Shown here piece after piece: positions 10,113 through 23,300 of a stretch of 29,144 nt of DNA; position 1 is the stretch's first letter, and each line of letters opens with the position of its first letter. Position numbers and translations under genes: made by a program. Source of the stretch: Dimargaris cristalligena (lineage: Eukaryota > Kickxellomycota > Dimargaritomycetes > Dimargaritales > Dimargaritaceae); assembly GCA_027576995.1 (NCBI GenBank), contig JANBQC010000304.1, forward strand, positions 3,812-32,955, read 5' to 3'. The notes beneath the pieces are model-generated. The model did no database searches. It was not told the DNA's origin and saw nothing but the letters and a program-made list of their open reading frames with translations.

Positions 10113-11108
10113 GTAAGTGCATTTATGACGGAGTATGGTAAGCGGGTCAATAGACATTTTGAAATCAACTTGCTCACAAAGGGGGCTGCCTACATCACAA
10201 ATCCAGTGGAATCATGAAATCAGGGTAGAAACCTATTCTATTAATTCCGGAATAGCCTATACGCACAAATGCCTTTATTGAAAATATTAATTTGCATCCA
10301 CAAGGGATTTGGAGCTATTGCTACGACCTATACGAGGGTCAATCGTAAGCAATACCAGCTTATAGACTATCGACCGACTAAATCAGTTGTTAAAATTTAA
10401 CCAATTAATTTGGTCATCTATTGTTCACGAATAGTCGATCATTCGGATATAATCCTAGAGGAGTTCGAACTTGACCAAATACCCCGCTGTTTCTTTCATG
10501 AAAACCCCGATTCTCGAGTCGTTATTCTCAAGCTAACTCAATCGAAATGAATCTATAATATTGTTTAAGCATTGGTCAGTTACGCTTATCCAGGCAGGTC
10601 TTATTAAATTGGAAATGCTCCCATAAGAAAACTAATGATTTGTAAACTGTTCAAGTCACATATCTATTTAATAGCAGTTGTCTAGATATGGCTATATTGG
10701 GCATTATCTATGTTGGAGAGCCTTAGGCCATCTGTATAGCAAAAAAACCCCGGTTTGTAGATCAGATTCTACTGGTGAATAAAACCACCCACTGCCATTA
10801 CCAAGTATGCACCGTTGCATTTGTCATCGTTTTTTAGCTGGGCCGGGACTATCCCATTTCGGCATTGTCCTCAATAGCAAGACATTATCCATCATTAAAA
10901 GCACCTTCACTTTACCGGATTTATTGGTATATTTTAACATTAATCTCGAAAGAAAAAAGTGTAGTTTGGGTAATCGGCATATTGGTAGTGAAGTGTGTAG
11001 GCTATACGGATTAGTTATAAAATATATATATAACCTGAACAAATAGAGGTGTTATGCTCATAATCGCTACTCGCTATGAAACCGTTGAATACTTAATAAA
11101 GCCCGAAC
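10113..11108. other. Intergenic region, probably with the last EFM3 exon
   Basis: This AT-rich spacer lies between the methyltransferase and the convergent NRPS. The final methyltransferase exon should be in its left part. Phase-1 acceptors that keep an open frame include a CAAAG before 10180, a GGTAG near 10226 and a CACAAG near 10303, but none gives a convincing FAM86 C-terminus. An 80-codon frame at 10807-11046 has no motif and is not called. Confidence 0.45.
10920..10925 (-). terminator. Possible polyadenylation signal of the NRPS gene
   Basis: AATAAA is read on the minus strand about 185 nt past the NRPS stop codon. It is a weak call based on the hexamer only. Confidence 0.25.
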
Positions 11109-14100
11109 TCAGGCACTTTCTATACTAGAGTTGTAGCCATCGCTCTCAATATCGGAAGGTGATTCGGCAGCCGAGTCTTCTGTCGGCACCGATGCCAACT
11201 TGGCCAAGTAAGCAATGGTATTCTGACGATTTATGTCCGCTAGGTCTAGGCCAATGGTCAAACGGTGACAGCGAGTAACGAGTTGAATAGCGGTCAGGGA
11301 ATTACCGCCGAGTTGGAAAAAGGTGGCCTCCAAAACAACAGCGGAGGGCTCAATCTCGAGTATCTCGGCAATTAAGGCAACCAGCTCCGTTTCGGTAGGG
11401 CTGAGTTCGACGGGGTTTTCGTTGCAGCGGGTGATTGTGAAATCGAACCTGGGCAGGGATCTCCGATCGACTTTACCCACTTGGGTGAGGGGAAGCTGGG
11501 CCAATTCGACCAACCCAGAGGGCACCATGTAGTGGGGTAACCGACCGCGCAGAAAGTCCAGAATACCCGCAGTCCTGCCGGCGACGGGGACTACATAGCC
11601 TACCAAGTGGGTGTCATCCTGGATCAACACCCGGGCCTGGTCTACAGCGGGATGGCGTTCCAAGGCACTCTCGACCTCCCCCAACTCCATCCGATAGCCG
11701 CGCAATTTGACCTGGAAGTCCGCACGACCGAGACATTCGACTCGACCACCCGGCAACCAACGGCCGAGATCCCCCGACCGATAAAGCCGGCCTCCGGTAA
11801 AGGGGCATTCCATAAATTTTTCCCCGGTGAGTTCCGGTTGTTGGAGGTAGCCTCGGGCGAGCCCAAGTCCACCCAAGTAGATTTGCCCTGTTGATCCAAT
11901 GGGTACGGGACGCATATAGGAGTCCAGAATAATACTGGTGACATTGGCCATGGGCGTGCCCACGTGTATCGTGGACTCATCTACTCGCATCCGATTCCAG
12001 TGCGATAAAATGGTTGTTTCGGAGGGACCATAGGCATTGATCAGCTCCACCACTGGCCCCCAGTTTTGAGCGACTTTGACGGGCATTGGTTCACCGCATA
12101 GAATTAGTTGCTGAAGGTTGGGATAATGGCTAGGCTCGAAGCAGGCCATCAGGGACGGAACTGCAATGACCCGAGTGGCTAGCTGGAGAGCGGACTCATA
12201 ATCTCCAGGGAACACTAGCGAGGTACCGCCGAATGATAGCGGGGACCAGATCTCTAGAATGGACATGTCGAAAGTCGGGGTAAGCATCGCCGGCACGACC
12301 GTGTCCGGGCCGGCAGGAAAATCGATATTGAACCCCAGCATAAAGTTGCTGAGCGACTGGTGCTCTATCATAACACCCTTAGGGGCGCCCGTTGAACCGG
12401 AAGTGTATACCACGTAGGCCAGGTTCGAAGGGGAGATGGCCGGCGATACGAATGGTGCCGATTCGCCCCTAGTTAGCAAAGGAAGGGCGTCGATTGGGAT
12501 ACGAGAGATATCAATGTCACTAAGGGCCGCCAAAAATTCGGCACGCCCAATGACAGCAGGACATTGGGCGTCTGCGAGAATAAACCACATCCGGTCCAGC
12601 GGGAAGTTAGGCACCAGGCAGACGAAGGCCGAACCGGTCTTCCAGACAGCTAGCTGACTAATGACAAGCTCCAAGGATCGTTCCGCCAGTATACCAATGA
12701 TCCGATCAGGGCCACAGTCGACAGACTGGGCGAGCACTTGGGCAAAATGGTCCGAGGCAGTGTCCAGCTGAGCGTAGGTATATCGCTCATTCCCTTCAAT
12801 TAAAGCCGTGTGATTGGGGGTCAGGCGAGCCTGGTATTGGAAGATGGAGTGAATGTAATCAAGTACAAAGGGTCGGGGGTTAGCAGCAAAGGAGTGCAGT
12901 AGCTGGTGGCGTTCGGCTTCCGCAAACAGCTCGACGTCCCGGAAGGAGGCCTGGGGTCCCAAACTAACGATCGAGTTAATGGCCTGTGCAAAATGGTTGG
13001 CGAATCCGGACATGAAGGTGTCACTAAAATCCAACTGGCGGTAAGTAAGGCGGAACTTCAATTGGTCATTCTTGGTAAACGCCCCGATAGACAGGGAGTA
13101 GTCCGTGGGGTCCCAGCCCCTTTCAAGGTGAAAATGAATGGGAAGGTTGGGATCGTCCGACGTTTCAGGATAATTCTCCAAAACGAATATGGTGTTGAAG
13201 AGGGGTTTTTCGGTACTTATCCCACTCCAGCGGTGGATATCGCTTAAATGGTTATGCTCGTAATTACACATGACCGTACTGTTGGTTTGGATCGACTGTA
13301 GAACATCCGCCACCGACACGTTTCCGGCAAGTGGGACACAGCAGGGCACGGTGTTAATACACAGACCCACCATATTGGCAATACCATCGAGGTCTACATT
13401 GCGACCCGAGACCACCGCCCCGAATACCGGGAAATCGGACCCGGTATAGCGCTGAAGAACGGCAGCTAGAGCCGCCCGAAGAACGGTCGATAGTGTGATA
13501 CCTAGATCCTTCGTAAAGCGATTCAAAGCATCCAGAGGACCAACAGTGTGCTCAACGATACCGTAAAATCCATCATCATTAGGGTGGGTCCGGTTGTCGG
13601 GCCGGTGGTGGGGCTCAGTTAGCAGACTAGGGGTCTCAACGGAAGCAAACTGGCGGGCCCAGAACGATTCAGCCTCAGACTGGTCCTTGGCTAGGATATG
13701 GCCCACAAAATCTTTGAAAAGGAGGGAGTGGCTGGTGGGGGTTAGTCCTGAGTAGTACTCCAGAGCTGTCCTGAAGAGCGGTCCGTTTGACCAGCCGTCC
13801 AGAATGGCATGATGGGCCGAAACGAAGAAACGGTAGGTATTCTCAGTAATACGGAATAGGCCGAATTTAATTAATGGTAAGTGGGACGGGAAGCCAGCCG
13901 CGCGCTCGGCCTGCGTAAACTTGACATCAAGGGTAGAGATCACGCTATCCCGCCAATCACCAATGACCCACTGGGGGCTAAATGATTTGGTGATCAGTTG
14001 GATATTGCGGTCCGCCTGGCCACCAGTACCCATAATAAACCGGGTGCGCAGGGTATTATGTATCTGGGCAGTGTCGTCCCACGCTTTCTGGAACCGAGTG

Positions 14101-14345
14101 ATATCCAAGTCACCCGTAATGGTGAAGGTCAGCTGAACAGCGTAGGCGGTGGGGTCCTGGATAGTGGCAAACAGCATACCTTCTTGAAGCGGTAGACACG
14201 GGTAAATATCCTCAATGTCATCGGCGCCGAGGTCTAGTAGGGGAAGCTCCTCCTCAATAAATTTGTTGATATCGAACTCGGGCGCGGTTCCCTTCGGTAA
14301 TGTAGAACTAAGGAGGGGGAAATCCGACAAGGTCCAGAAAGGTAG
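11109..14345 (-). other. NRPS module 4: C4-A4-T4, ending without a release domain
   Basis: C4 has an intact HHAILDG. A4 has all cores (YTSGSTGAPKG, AYGPSETT, GQIYLGG, YRSGDLGRW, LRGYRMELGEVE, GKVDRRSL). By-eye pocket: D-M-L-I-I-C-A-I-L-K. T4 (GGNS, S4876) is followed by only about 60 residues, the last being Ser/Asp/Glu-rich. No thioesterase GxSxG, terminal C domain or NAD-binding reductase follows. Confidence 0.85.
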
Positions 14346-17300
14346 GCAGTCGGGTTGCTCAAGAAGGTGCACCATGTCGGCCAAAGCCTGTTGAAATTCA
14401 GCCAATAGAGACTCAATCACACCCGATGGCACCACTTGGGGGCAATAGTGGATAGTGAATTTAAGTCCGGACGAGGTGGGGACCCCGATAACTTCGAGTA
14501 GCTGAGGGCGCAGTTCGGCGGGATCACAGACCGCCAAATGAGAGGTAAGGTCCGGTCGAACAGTCCAGAGGGCCCGACCTCCCCGGGTTAGGGTACTCTG
14601 GTCCGTGGTGTTGCCTAGGTAGTTAAAGGCCACTTCAATCGGAGCATAGGATGAACTGGCAATCTCGGTATCCCGAGACTTATCCAGCATATGATGCAGC
14701 CCGTATTTCAGGCCCTGGGTGCCACTCGAAGACCGACGGGCCTGTTTGGCCACTTTAAGATAATCTGCAACGGTTGTATCGCTGTTGACTTGGGCTTGAC
14801 AAGGTACCAATGCGGTAAACCAACCAACGGTGCGGCTGGGGTCAAGGGTGGGTTGGAAGGGGAGGCGGCCGTGCGACTCATTGAATATTGTAACTGTCGG
14901 GGCCTGCGATATAGAAAATAAGGCTCGGAACAAACCAGCCATCATCACTTCCAGGGGCTGGATGCCATGGGTATCAACGTGAAGTACGGCATTGGACATG
15001 GCGATGTCTAATTTAATTGACCGGGCCTGGATATTGTCTTGGTAGTTGAGTGACATAGTGTCGGGCCGAATATGGGGGAACATTGTTTCTAGAGGCTGGG
15101 TAGGGGGTGAGGCATCCTGGTTGGTGGTGGTTATAGTTTCCTGGGCCCATTCTGCTAGCTCAGTGGCCCAGGTGGCGAATGGTAGATGCTGCGGCACCGG
15201 TGGTTTATCTTCCAGAAGCAAGGATAAATCCTCCAAGATAATAGCCCAAGACACCAAGTCTACGACAAGGTGATGGACTGTTATAAAGAGTAAATGTTGG
15301 ACATTAGCAGACTGCGATGTAATGGTCTGTGGGGTGTCATTATTTGACAGCGTAATGAGACCGGTGGCGAGAAGGTGGCCCTGGGAAATATCCAGTGACG
15401 ACTGGATATCGATAAAATGATCAGTGAGGTCGGACGGGGACGCATTAAGCTCAAATACCGGGACGGGTAAACGGGCGAAGGGCGGTAGGACTCGTTGACT
15501 CCATTGGTGGGATGAACTAGTCGAGTCGCGGATAAACTGACAGCGTAACATGTCGTGGTGGTTAACTAGGCGGAGCAGGGCCGAGGATAACTGTGCGACA
15601 GATATAGGTCGGACTAACTCTAAGGCAAACGACTGATTAAAGTGATGGGGGTTGGCCCAGGGGTGATCCAAGAACCACGTTTGAATGGGCGTGAGCGGGA
15701 AGGAGGTCTGGTAGTCGATGGCATGCAATTGGCCCGCGATGCCGGCGGTCGATGTTATAGCAATCATATCCTGGACCGCATCCTGGAGCGACTCGCGGCC
15801 CAGGAGGGCGTGGCCCGGTAAGGCATACCCCAACTGACGGCACTTGGATGAGACCTGAATTCCCGAGATGGAATCGCCGCCCAACTTTACGAAGGATAGC
15901 AGCAGGTTGACCTGATTGGGGGATAGACCAAGAACCTCAATTAGAGCCTGGGTTAGAACTTTCGCCGGCTGGCTGGATGGGGACGGACCGGCGTCAGACA
16001 GCGAAATCAGCGTCCGCTGGGACGCTAAATGTTCGACAAAGTGGTTCTGAAGAAACTTGGTATCGCACTTGGAATTGACCGTGAGAGGCATAGTTGGCAG
16101 ACCCACAATGTAACTCGGGATCATGTACGAGGGTAAGAGTTTGGCTAGGGCCGTGCGCAGGCGGTCTTCATTGACGGCAGTCTCCGGGATAACATAACTG
16201 ACTAGGAACGAGTCGTTCACAAACACGGCACAGTCTTTCACTCCAGGCTGCCGCAACAATACACTCCGGATTTCGTCGAGTTCGATTCGGAAGCCACGTA
16301 GTTTGATTTGGCCATCGGCGCGTCCTAGGCACTCCACCTGGCCGTCAGGTAGCCAGCGACCCAGGTCACCCGAATTGTACAGCTTACCCTGGCCTGTGAA
16401 GGGATTGTCGATAAACTTGGAGGCATTAAGATCAGGCCGGTTAATATAGCCCTGGCTAACACAGACCCCGCCGATAAAAATCTCACCAACGGTCCCAATG
16501 GGAACTAATTGGAGATTCCCATCAAGGATGTAACACTCAGTATTCGCAATGGGTCGGCCAATAGATATGCGGCTTCCAGAGATCACTCGGCCGACATGGC
16601 TGATGATGGTAGTTTCTGATGGACCATATCCGTTATACAATTCAAGGAAGGGGGTCCACTTGGCGGCCAATTCTAAGGGTAAAGGCTCGGCCCCCACCAC
16701 TAGAGCTTTTAAGTTGGGGAACTGGCTGGGTTCGAGCGGGGCAATAACGGAGAGGGGCAGCATGGCGCTCGTGATGGTTGACAAGATATCCGGCCCCGTC
16801 TCGTTGGGGAAAACCAGGGTCATCCCATATACGAGCGGGAATAGCAAAACAAGTATACTGGCATCGAACCCCGGTGATACTTGGCAGAGAAACCGCATGC
16901 CCGGATGGCGCAGGGACGCAAATGCCTCATTAGTAATAACATTGTTTAAAGACCGGTGCTGGACCACGATCCCTTTGGGTAGGCCGGTAGTCCCCGAGGT
17001 AAACACGATGTAGGCCGTGTCATTCGGCTGAACGGTATATTCCATACTTTCGTGAGGGTGGCCATCAGGGCCCGGGGATAAGTTTTCAGAGTTTAATGCT
17101 TCTGACCACACTGTACTAACCCCAGTGACAGTTACCACTCGGGTACACTCGGCGATATCAACGATATACTTTTGGCGATTGTGCGGGAGTTTGTTATCCA
17201 CTGGCACGTACACCGCCCTAGCACACCAAATAGCCAACATACACATAATGGTATCCGGATGACTGGTCGCCACAACACCTACCCTGTCTCCGGGCTGTAC

Positions 17301-20300
17301 ATTAGCGAGTCTCAGGCGATTAGCCATGAGCTGAACACTCTGGGCGAGCGCTGCATATGTCTGGGTATGAACCCCAATTTCTGTGGCTACCTGTTCGGGG
17401 TTCTTCTTAGCTGTCTTAAAGAATAGCTCGAGAATATTCACATGGGGGGTCTCGGGGGGGTTGGTCAAACCCAAGGAACCGATAGCAAAGTCCTTGAGTA
17501 GAAGTCGGGTCTCGGAGTCACTGATCAATGGTGCGGTGGGCCAGGGTTCGCACAATACTATTACAGAGTGGGCGAATAGCACGAAATTATGGGACAGTCG
17601 GCCCGCTGTGTCAGCACTGAAAATTGAGGGATTGAACATTAGTTGACACTTCATGGCTGGTTCAGAATCAACAATGGCTAGCTGCAGATCATATGGGAAC
17701 ATAGTGTGGAATGGTGTCGGATAGCTCACTTGGATCCCAGAGGTAGGTTTGCTACTATATACCTTTTGGAAAGCAAAGCACACTCGTGAAAGGCCAGCGA
17801 GGCGACAGTGGCCAGGTAGGTCAAGACCAGCTAGCAGCTCACCAACTGGTGGCATGGGATGGGTCAAGGATCCCCCAATTTGATGAACTATAAGTTCAGT
17901 TAGTTCATGAAATTCGACTGACAGTTTCCCAGAAATTCGAACAGGCCTACGGCCCATAGATGAAGAGTCGCCTGAAATGACCGTGTCGGAGCGATGGCCG
18001 CCGGATTCGCACATATCTATTACCAAATCATCTTGGTTCGTCAGGCGCCGTAAAAACACAGTGAAAAGGGTGAGCCAAACATCAGAATCGCTTATTGATT
18101 TAGATGAGGACAAGTTTCGTATGGCTACAGCCAGTTGTTCTGGGATGTCGACCTTTACGTCACAACATTGGAAGGTTGGTAATGAGGGGTGAGCATAATC
18201 GGGTGATAAACCCAATTCGGTGGGGGGATCACGGAGGAGGGTAGTCCAGTATTGGACATCGGCTTTGGTGGGTAGATGGGTGGTAATATCAGGCCTTGTG
18301 ATATTATCAACACTAGGGTTGAGGGAATTGCTAGATAATTGCTGGATAAACGTCTGTACAATTCTCTCAAACAAGTACGAGTCACAGGATATTTCATGGA
18401 CGCGGAGGGAAATAGTGGATACTGTTTCACTATAAGATAGCACTGCTAGCTGATATAGATCGACTTGGGTCAAGGTACCTTGGGTCACATCGAAATAGGG
18501 TACTGTTTCCTCCAAGTACGCGTCATCAAGGATGTGGGGGCCATCAATCAGATGTTCAGAAACCCCAATTTGCATATTCAGCACGGTTCGGCAAGTCAAA
18601 ACCCCTTGCTCAGAAACAAAACGGCACCGCAGTTCCTCGTACTGAGCGGCAATATAGTTGATGGACCTCTGGATGTCCTCTAGCCGAAGTGGCGCAGAAG
18701 AGGAAATGAGAATGTGGTGGTGGAAGTCTACCTGGGGCTCATCTAGTTGACTAAGGGACCAGATACGTTGTTGGCGCTCGGTGGGAGCCAAGAGACGGAG
18801 GTATGGCGCTGGTTTATTGACGGTTGGATAACTATTGTGATTGCTAACTACACCAACCGCAGTGACCTTGATGCGGCCGACGAGGTTGGTAATTATATTA
18901 GCCAAATCACAGAAGTCGGAATGTTTAACCAGGTCGCCAATAGTCAGCTGCACATCATACTTCTGACGAATGCGGAACTGCAGCTGCTCCAACTGAGCCA
19001 ATGTGGCGCCCACTGTCGAGTGCACAGCCTGCGGAGAAAGTGAGTCGAATGATAGCTGAGTAGAACACAACTCATTGGTCACAACAGTTAGCCACCATTC
19101 AGTCTCCGATAAGTTTTCGGTGGAGTGTGTCAGGTGGGCATTGAGGTAGGCTTGGACAAAAAATTGCAAACGAGACGATAGGATATCGGAAACATGCGGA
19201 AAATCGCGAGTAGAAATGATGAAGTGGGGAGTGAGGACGGCTGGAACGAGTGGGTAGACAACCCTCTCCTTTAATCGAACTATTTCGCTTTCGGAAGCAT
19301 TCGCCACTAAGACTATTACTTGGCCACCGGGAAGTAGCAAGGTTTTAGGCGACCGGGCACCCGCCTGGACGAGTACCTGTTCCAGGACTCCGAGGTGCAG
19401 CTGGCGATCGTCGATTATTACTCGCTGATGGCTGGCGCCTAGAATATGCACCATCTCATTAGAACTCCGATAGCCGAGAACGGGTGGTCCAATTGGAGCG
19501 ACTTTGTCGGCCGAATGAAGGTTGACCAGAGCCAGTCGACCAACGACGCCGGGTGGACAAGAGTGGCCACAGCCGTCCAAGACGGCCAAGATGGTATCGC
19601 TGAAAGGCTTACCAGAACTGGGAAGACTACGTGATATTAAATGCTCGGCGGTCACCACCTGATGGCCATGTATGATGGATGCAATAAACACTAGACAAGT
19701 GTCCGATGGCCTGAGCCAATGAAGTATATCGGCCCAGGTGGGTTGAGCTAAATCGCAAAGAACTAAGCGACTTCCATCACAGGGGTCAGCATTGATGTCA
19801 TCAACGGTTACAATTTGGCAGACGGACGCGGTTTCCTCTCCAGGGGCAACTAAGCTCGATGACACAATTGGTGTACCCGACAATAAGCAGGAGAGGGCAA
19901 GCCAGGGAAACTGGGGGCTAGCCGGGGTCAGCGAGGGGTTAACAACGCACGTGTCCACTCCGTCAAAATATGATTGCATCGAATGAAGGGCATGGTGGAC
20001 CAGATGGCAATGGGCAGTAGGTAGTGTACAACACTCGGACTCAGAGGCAGAAATCAGGGACAGGCCGAAGTCCATTGGATCGGTCATAGAGGGATGCTGG
20101 CTCAGTTCAATGACATTCTCAATGTGATAACCCGATGAGCCGACTACGCTGACTAAAACAGACTCGGCTGCTACGTATGGGCGGATGGACTCAACTAGCG
20201 ATGATGGCAGCCACACAACTTGAAAAGCGCCCGAATCGATATAAGCTACCATATCGTCGACTGAATAGCTTGTCGGCAGGATCGATAGTTTTACCCCCAA

Positions 20301-23300
20301 TGTAATGGCCGCCACGAGACACCCCAGTAAGCATTCGATTGATTCAACAAGAGCCACAACGGAAACTAGTCGGTCCTCAACAGCCTCCGCTGTGCGGAAG
20401 GCCAGCGAATTAGCCACCTGATTCAGTTCCAGGTAAGTCAGTGAATGGGCATCACCCTGGTAAACAACCCCGATGGGATCTTTTGTGACTGCATCATTCC
20501 ATTGTTGGAATAGTGAAGAAACAGTTGGCGTATGAAGTGGCTCATTGCCATTGGCTGTGACCAATTCGTGTGGTAAAGTGGAAATTGGTGAATCGAGGGA
20601 CAACTGGTCAACCGTGCAATCAGGAAGTGCCGCCATAATTTGCCCTAGAACTATTTGAACCATATCTACGAGCTGATCAATGGAGCCATCGGAATACGTA
20701 CTCCTACTATAACTCACCTTGGCCTCGACGCAAGTGGTACGCTCAATAAAATTGATGGCTAGCTGGTACTCAGTAAGTTCGTCTATACCCATGTTAGACA
20801 TGACTAGCGTATGCAAAGGATTAGTGACTGGGTCAGGAAAATGTTCCGAGCCAACCAATGTGTGGAATAGTGGTCGTCGGCGACCCGAGGCCACCCATTT
20901 GGTAATATCAGTCAGCTGTGTATGCTCAAATGAGATCATAGCAATCTGGGCCTGGTGAATCGATTTCAACCATGACTCCAGGGGAGACCGATCCAGTCGT
21001 ACCCGGAACGGCACGGTGTTGGCGCAGGGTCCAATGACCTGCTCTATCCCGGGAATTTCAAGGTTGCGTCCGGCCACCGTAATGCCAAATACCACATCAT
21101 CTTGGTCAAGAAGGCGACTTAGTACCACCGCGTAGGCGGCCCGGAGTAAAACTGATAACGAGATACCGTATTTCTGTGCAGCTTGAATCAACCGACCCTT
21201 GGGAAGTTTGAGAATAGTAGCTTGGGTTGTAAAACCAGACTGCCCGCAATAATCCGGTTGAAGTAGGGGTGCGGGAGTGATTGGTGCATTCAATAGATAT
21301 TCGGTCCAAAAAGTTTGAGCGACAGTGGTTTCAAAGCGTTGAACGTGGTCCACCATATCAGTAAAACTGGCACCCGGTACTAGGGACACCATAGAAGATT
21401 GGTGGTAGGCGTCCATCCATGCCTGAAGCAGCAGGGGAAGCGACCACCCGTCGATGAGGGAATGGTGGATGGTGATGACGACATGGTGGACCTGGTCATC
21501 GGCGGTAGGGAATACAAAGTTTCGGATCATGATGTCCTTTAGGGTGAAGCCGCGTTGACGGTTCGACCTGAAAAACTCATCGAGTGAGAACAGTGGGCGG
21601 TCCTGAATGGTCCAGACGTTCGGGCTGGGTTGCAAGACCACTTGGATAAAGCCCCGGGACTGCTTAGCCGAAGACTCGAAGAAGATGGTGCGCAGAGGAG
21701 CATGTTGTTCGGCGACGGAATCCCAAGCCCGGACCAGGCGATCGAGATCCAGGGGGCCCATAATTTTTAAGGCCGCTTGAAGCAGATATGAGGAGGGATT
21801 GGTGGATACCCCAGTCAATAAGCCACTCTGGAGAGCAATGCACGGTAGCAACTCTTCCAGCTGGCTCAATGGGATGTGCCGCCGATTAAGTTCGCCAACG
21901 ATGTCTTGAAACTCGGAACTGGACAGTTGCAAGTGAGCAAAATCGAATTGGGTAAGAAGGGGTTCGGCGTATAGCGGCTGGGCCCGTTTGGTTACATCAG
22001 CTAGCTCGGCTAGATTGTGGCGCCAGCCAGCCATCACCTGGTCGATTACGATCCGTGAATATACCCGGGGATTGTACTCGATAACTAACCTTAGGCAGTC
22101 GCCTACAATCGTGGGCATTGGGTTAATATCGAAAATAACGTGGTCATCGGGAGCAAAATCGTGTAAACCAAAGTAATCCGACCACTCGATGGATAGGGGG
22201 TCATCCGAGGAACTATTGTTGGCATCATTGTTAAAACGGCCAAAGTAATTGAACTGGACGTCCAGTCGGGCGGGGGTCTTGGCCTGCAGTTTGGCTCGCT
22301 CTTCCGCTGGGACTCCGGGCATGTATTTGAGTAGCGCATAGGGGAACCCCTTGCCGGGGATCTGCTGCAATGCCTCTTTAGTATGGCGCAGAAATTCCAG
22401 CAGGGACTGGCCCGGACGGGTGTGGAGTACCAGGGGGTACAGGGCAGTGAACCAACCGACAGTACGGGTGATGTCCTGCTGGGCGGACCAAGGTTCACGA
22501 CCGTGGCCCTCCATACAGAGGGAGACTTGTTGAAGACCAACCGTATGGGCAAAGGTCTGGGTAAAGGTGGCTAAGAGAAGATCCCTGGGGGTGACTCGCC
22601 ACTGTGGGGCCAACTGGAAGAGCAAGGCGTCGGTGAATTCTTGATTAAACTCCAGGGAGGTGGAGATACGGGCGGACGACGTGTCGCCATCGTCGACTTC
22701 CGGCGGAGGAAGCAAAGTAATAATGTCCTGAATCGGATTACCAGGATTCACTTGTGTGGGCCAGACATCTGCCGAGAGACGGCCGGCGTAGTCACCTAAT
22801 TGGGCCGCCCATGCTTGGAAGGGCAAGGTTTTGGGCGGCAGTGGGTCACCCCGCAAAAGGGTGTTAAGGTCTTCAATCAGGATGCGCCACGAGATCAGGT
22901 CCACCAGAGCATGGTGGATAGTGATAAATAGGCGAGTATCACTGGGGGTCGTGGGATGGTAGATTAGGGCGGCAGCTAAAACGGGCCCGGTCGTCAAATT
23001 AAGCCTGGATTGTACGTTCAAGATGAAATCCGGATAGTCTACTGGGGCTACACTATCCTCGGTGAGAAATATATCGACAGGCGACGACGTAGCCATAGTG
23101 ATGGCTTGGGTCCACCCCTGCTCGTCCTCACCGGGCTGAAACCGCGCTCTTAGAATATCGTGGTGGTTCATGAGGGACACTAAAGCACTGGTAACTGCTG
23201 ATAAAGGCAAAGGACAGTGCGGGTTCACTTTTAGGGTGAACGACTGATTGAAGTGGTGCTGGTTATGAAAGGGTATCGAAAAAAACCAGCGCTGAACAGG

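Noticed and set aside
10408..10480. Nine-base inverted repeat ATTTGGTCA/TGACCAAAT with an internal GTTCGAA, looking a little like a tRNA
   Set aside because: The enclosed length is too short for a tRNA, no D or anticodon arm can be drawn, and such repeats occur by chance at this size.
10807..11046. Eighty-codon plus-strand frame before the NRPS end
   Set aside because: Composition and content look random, and the frame on the opposite strand is equally long.
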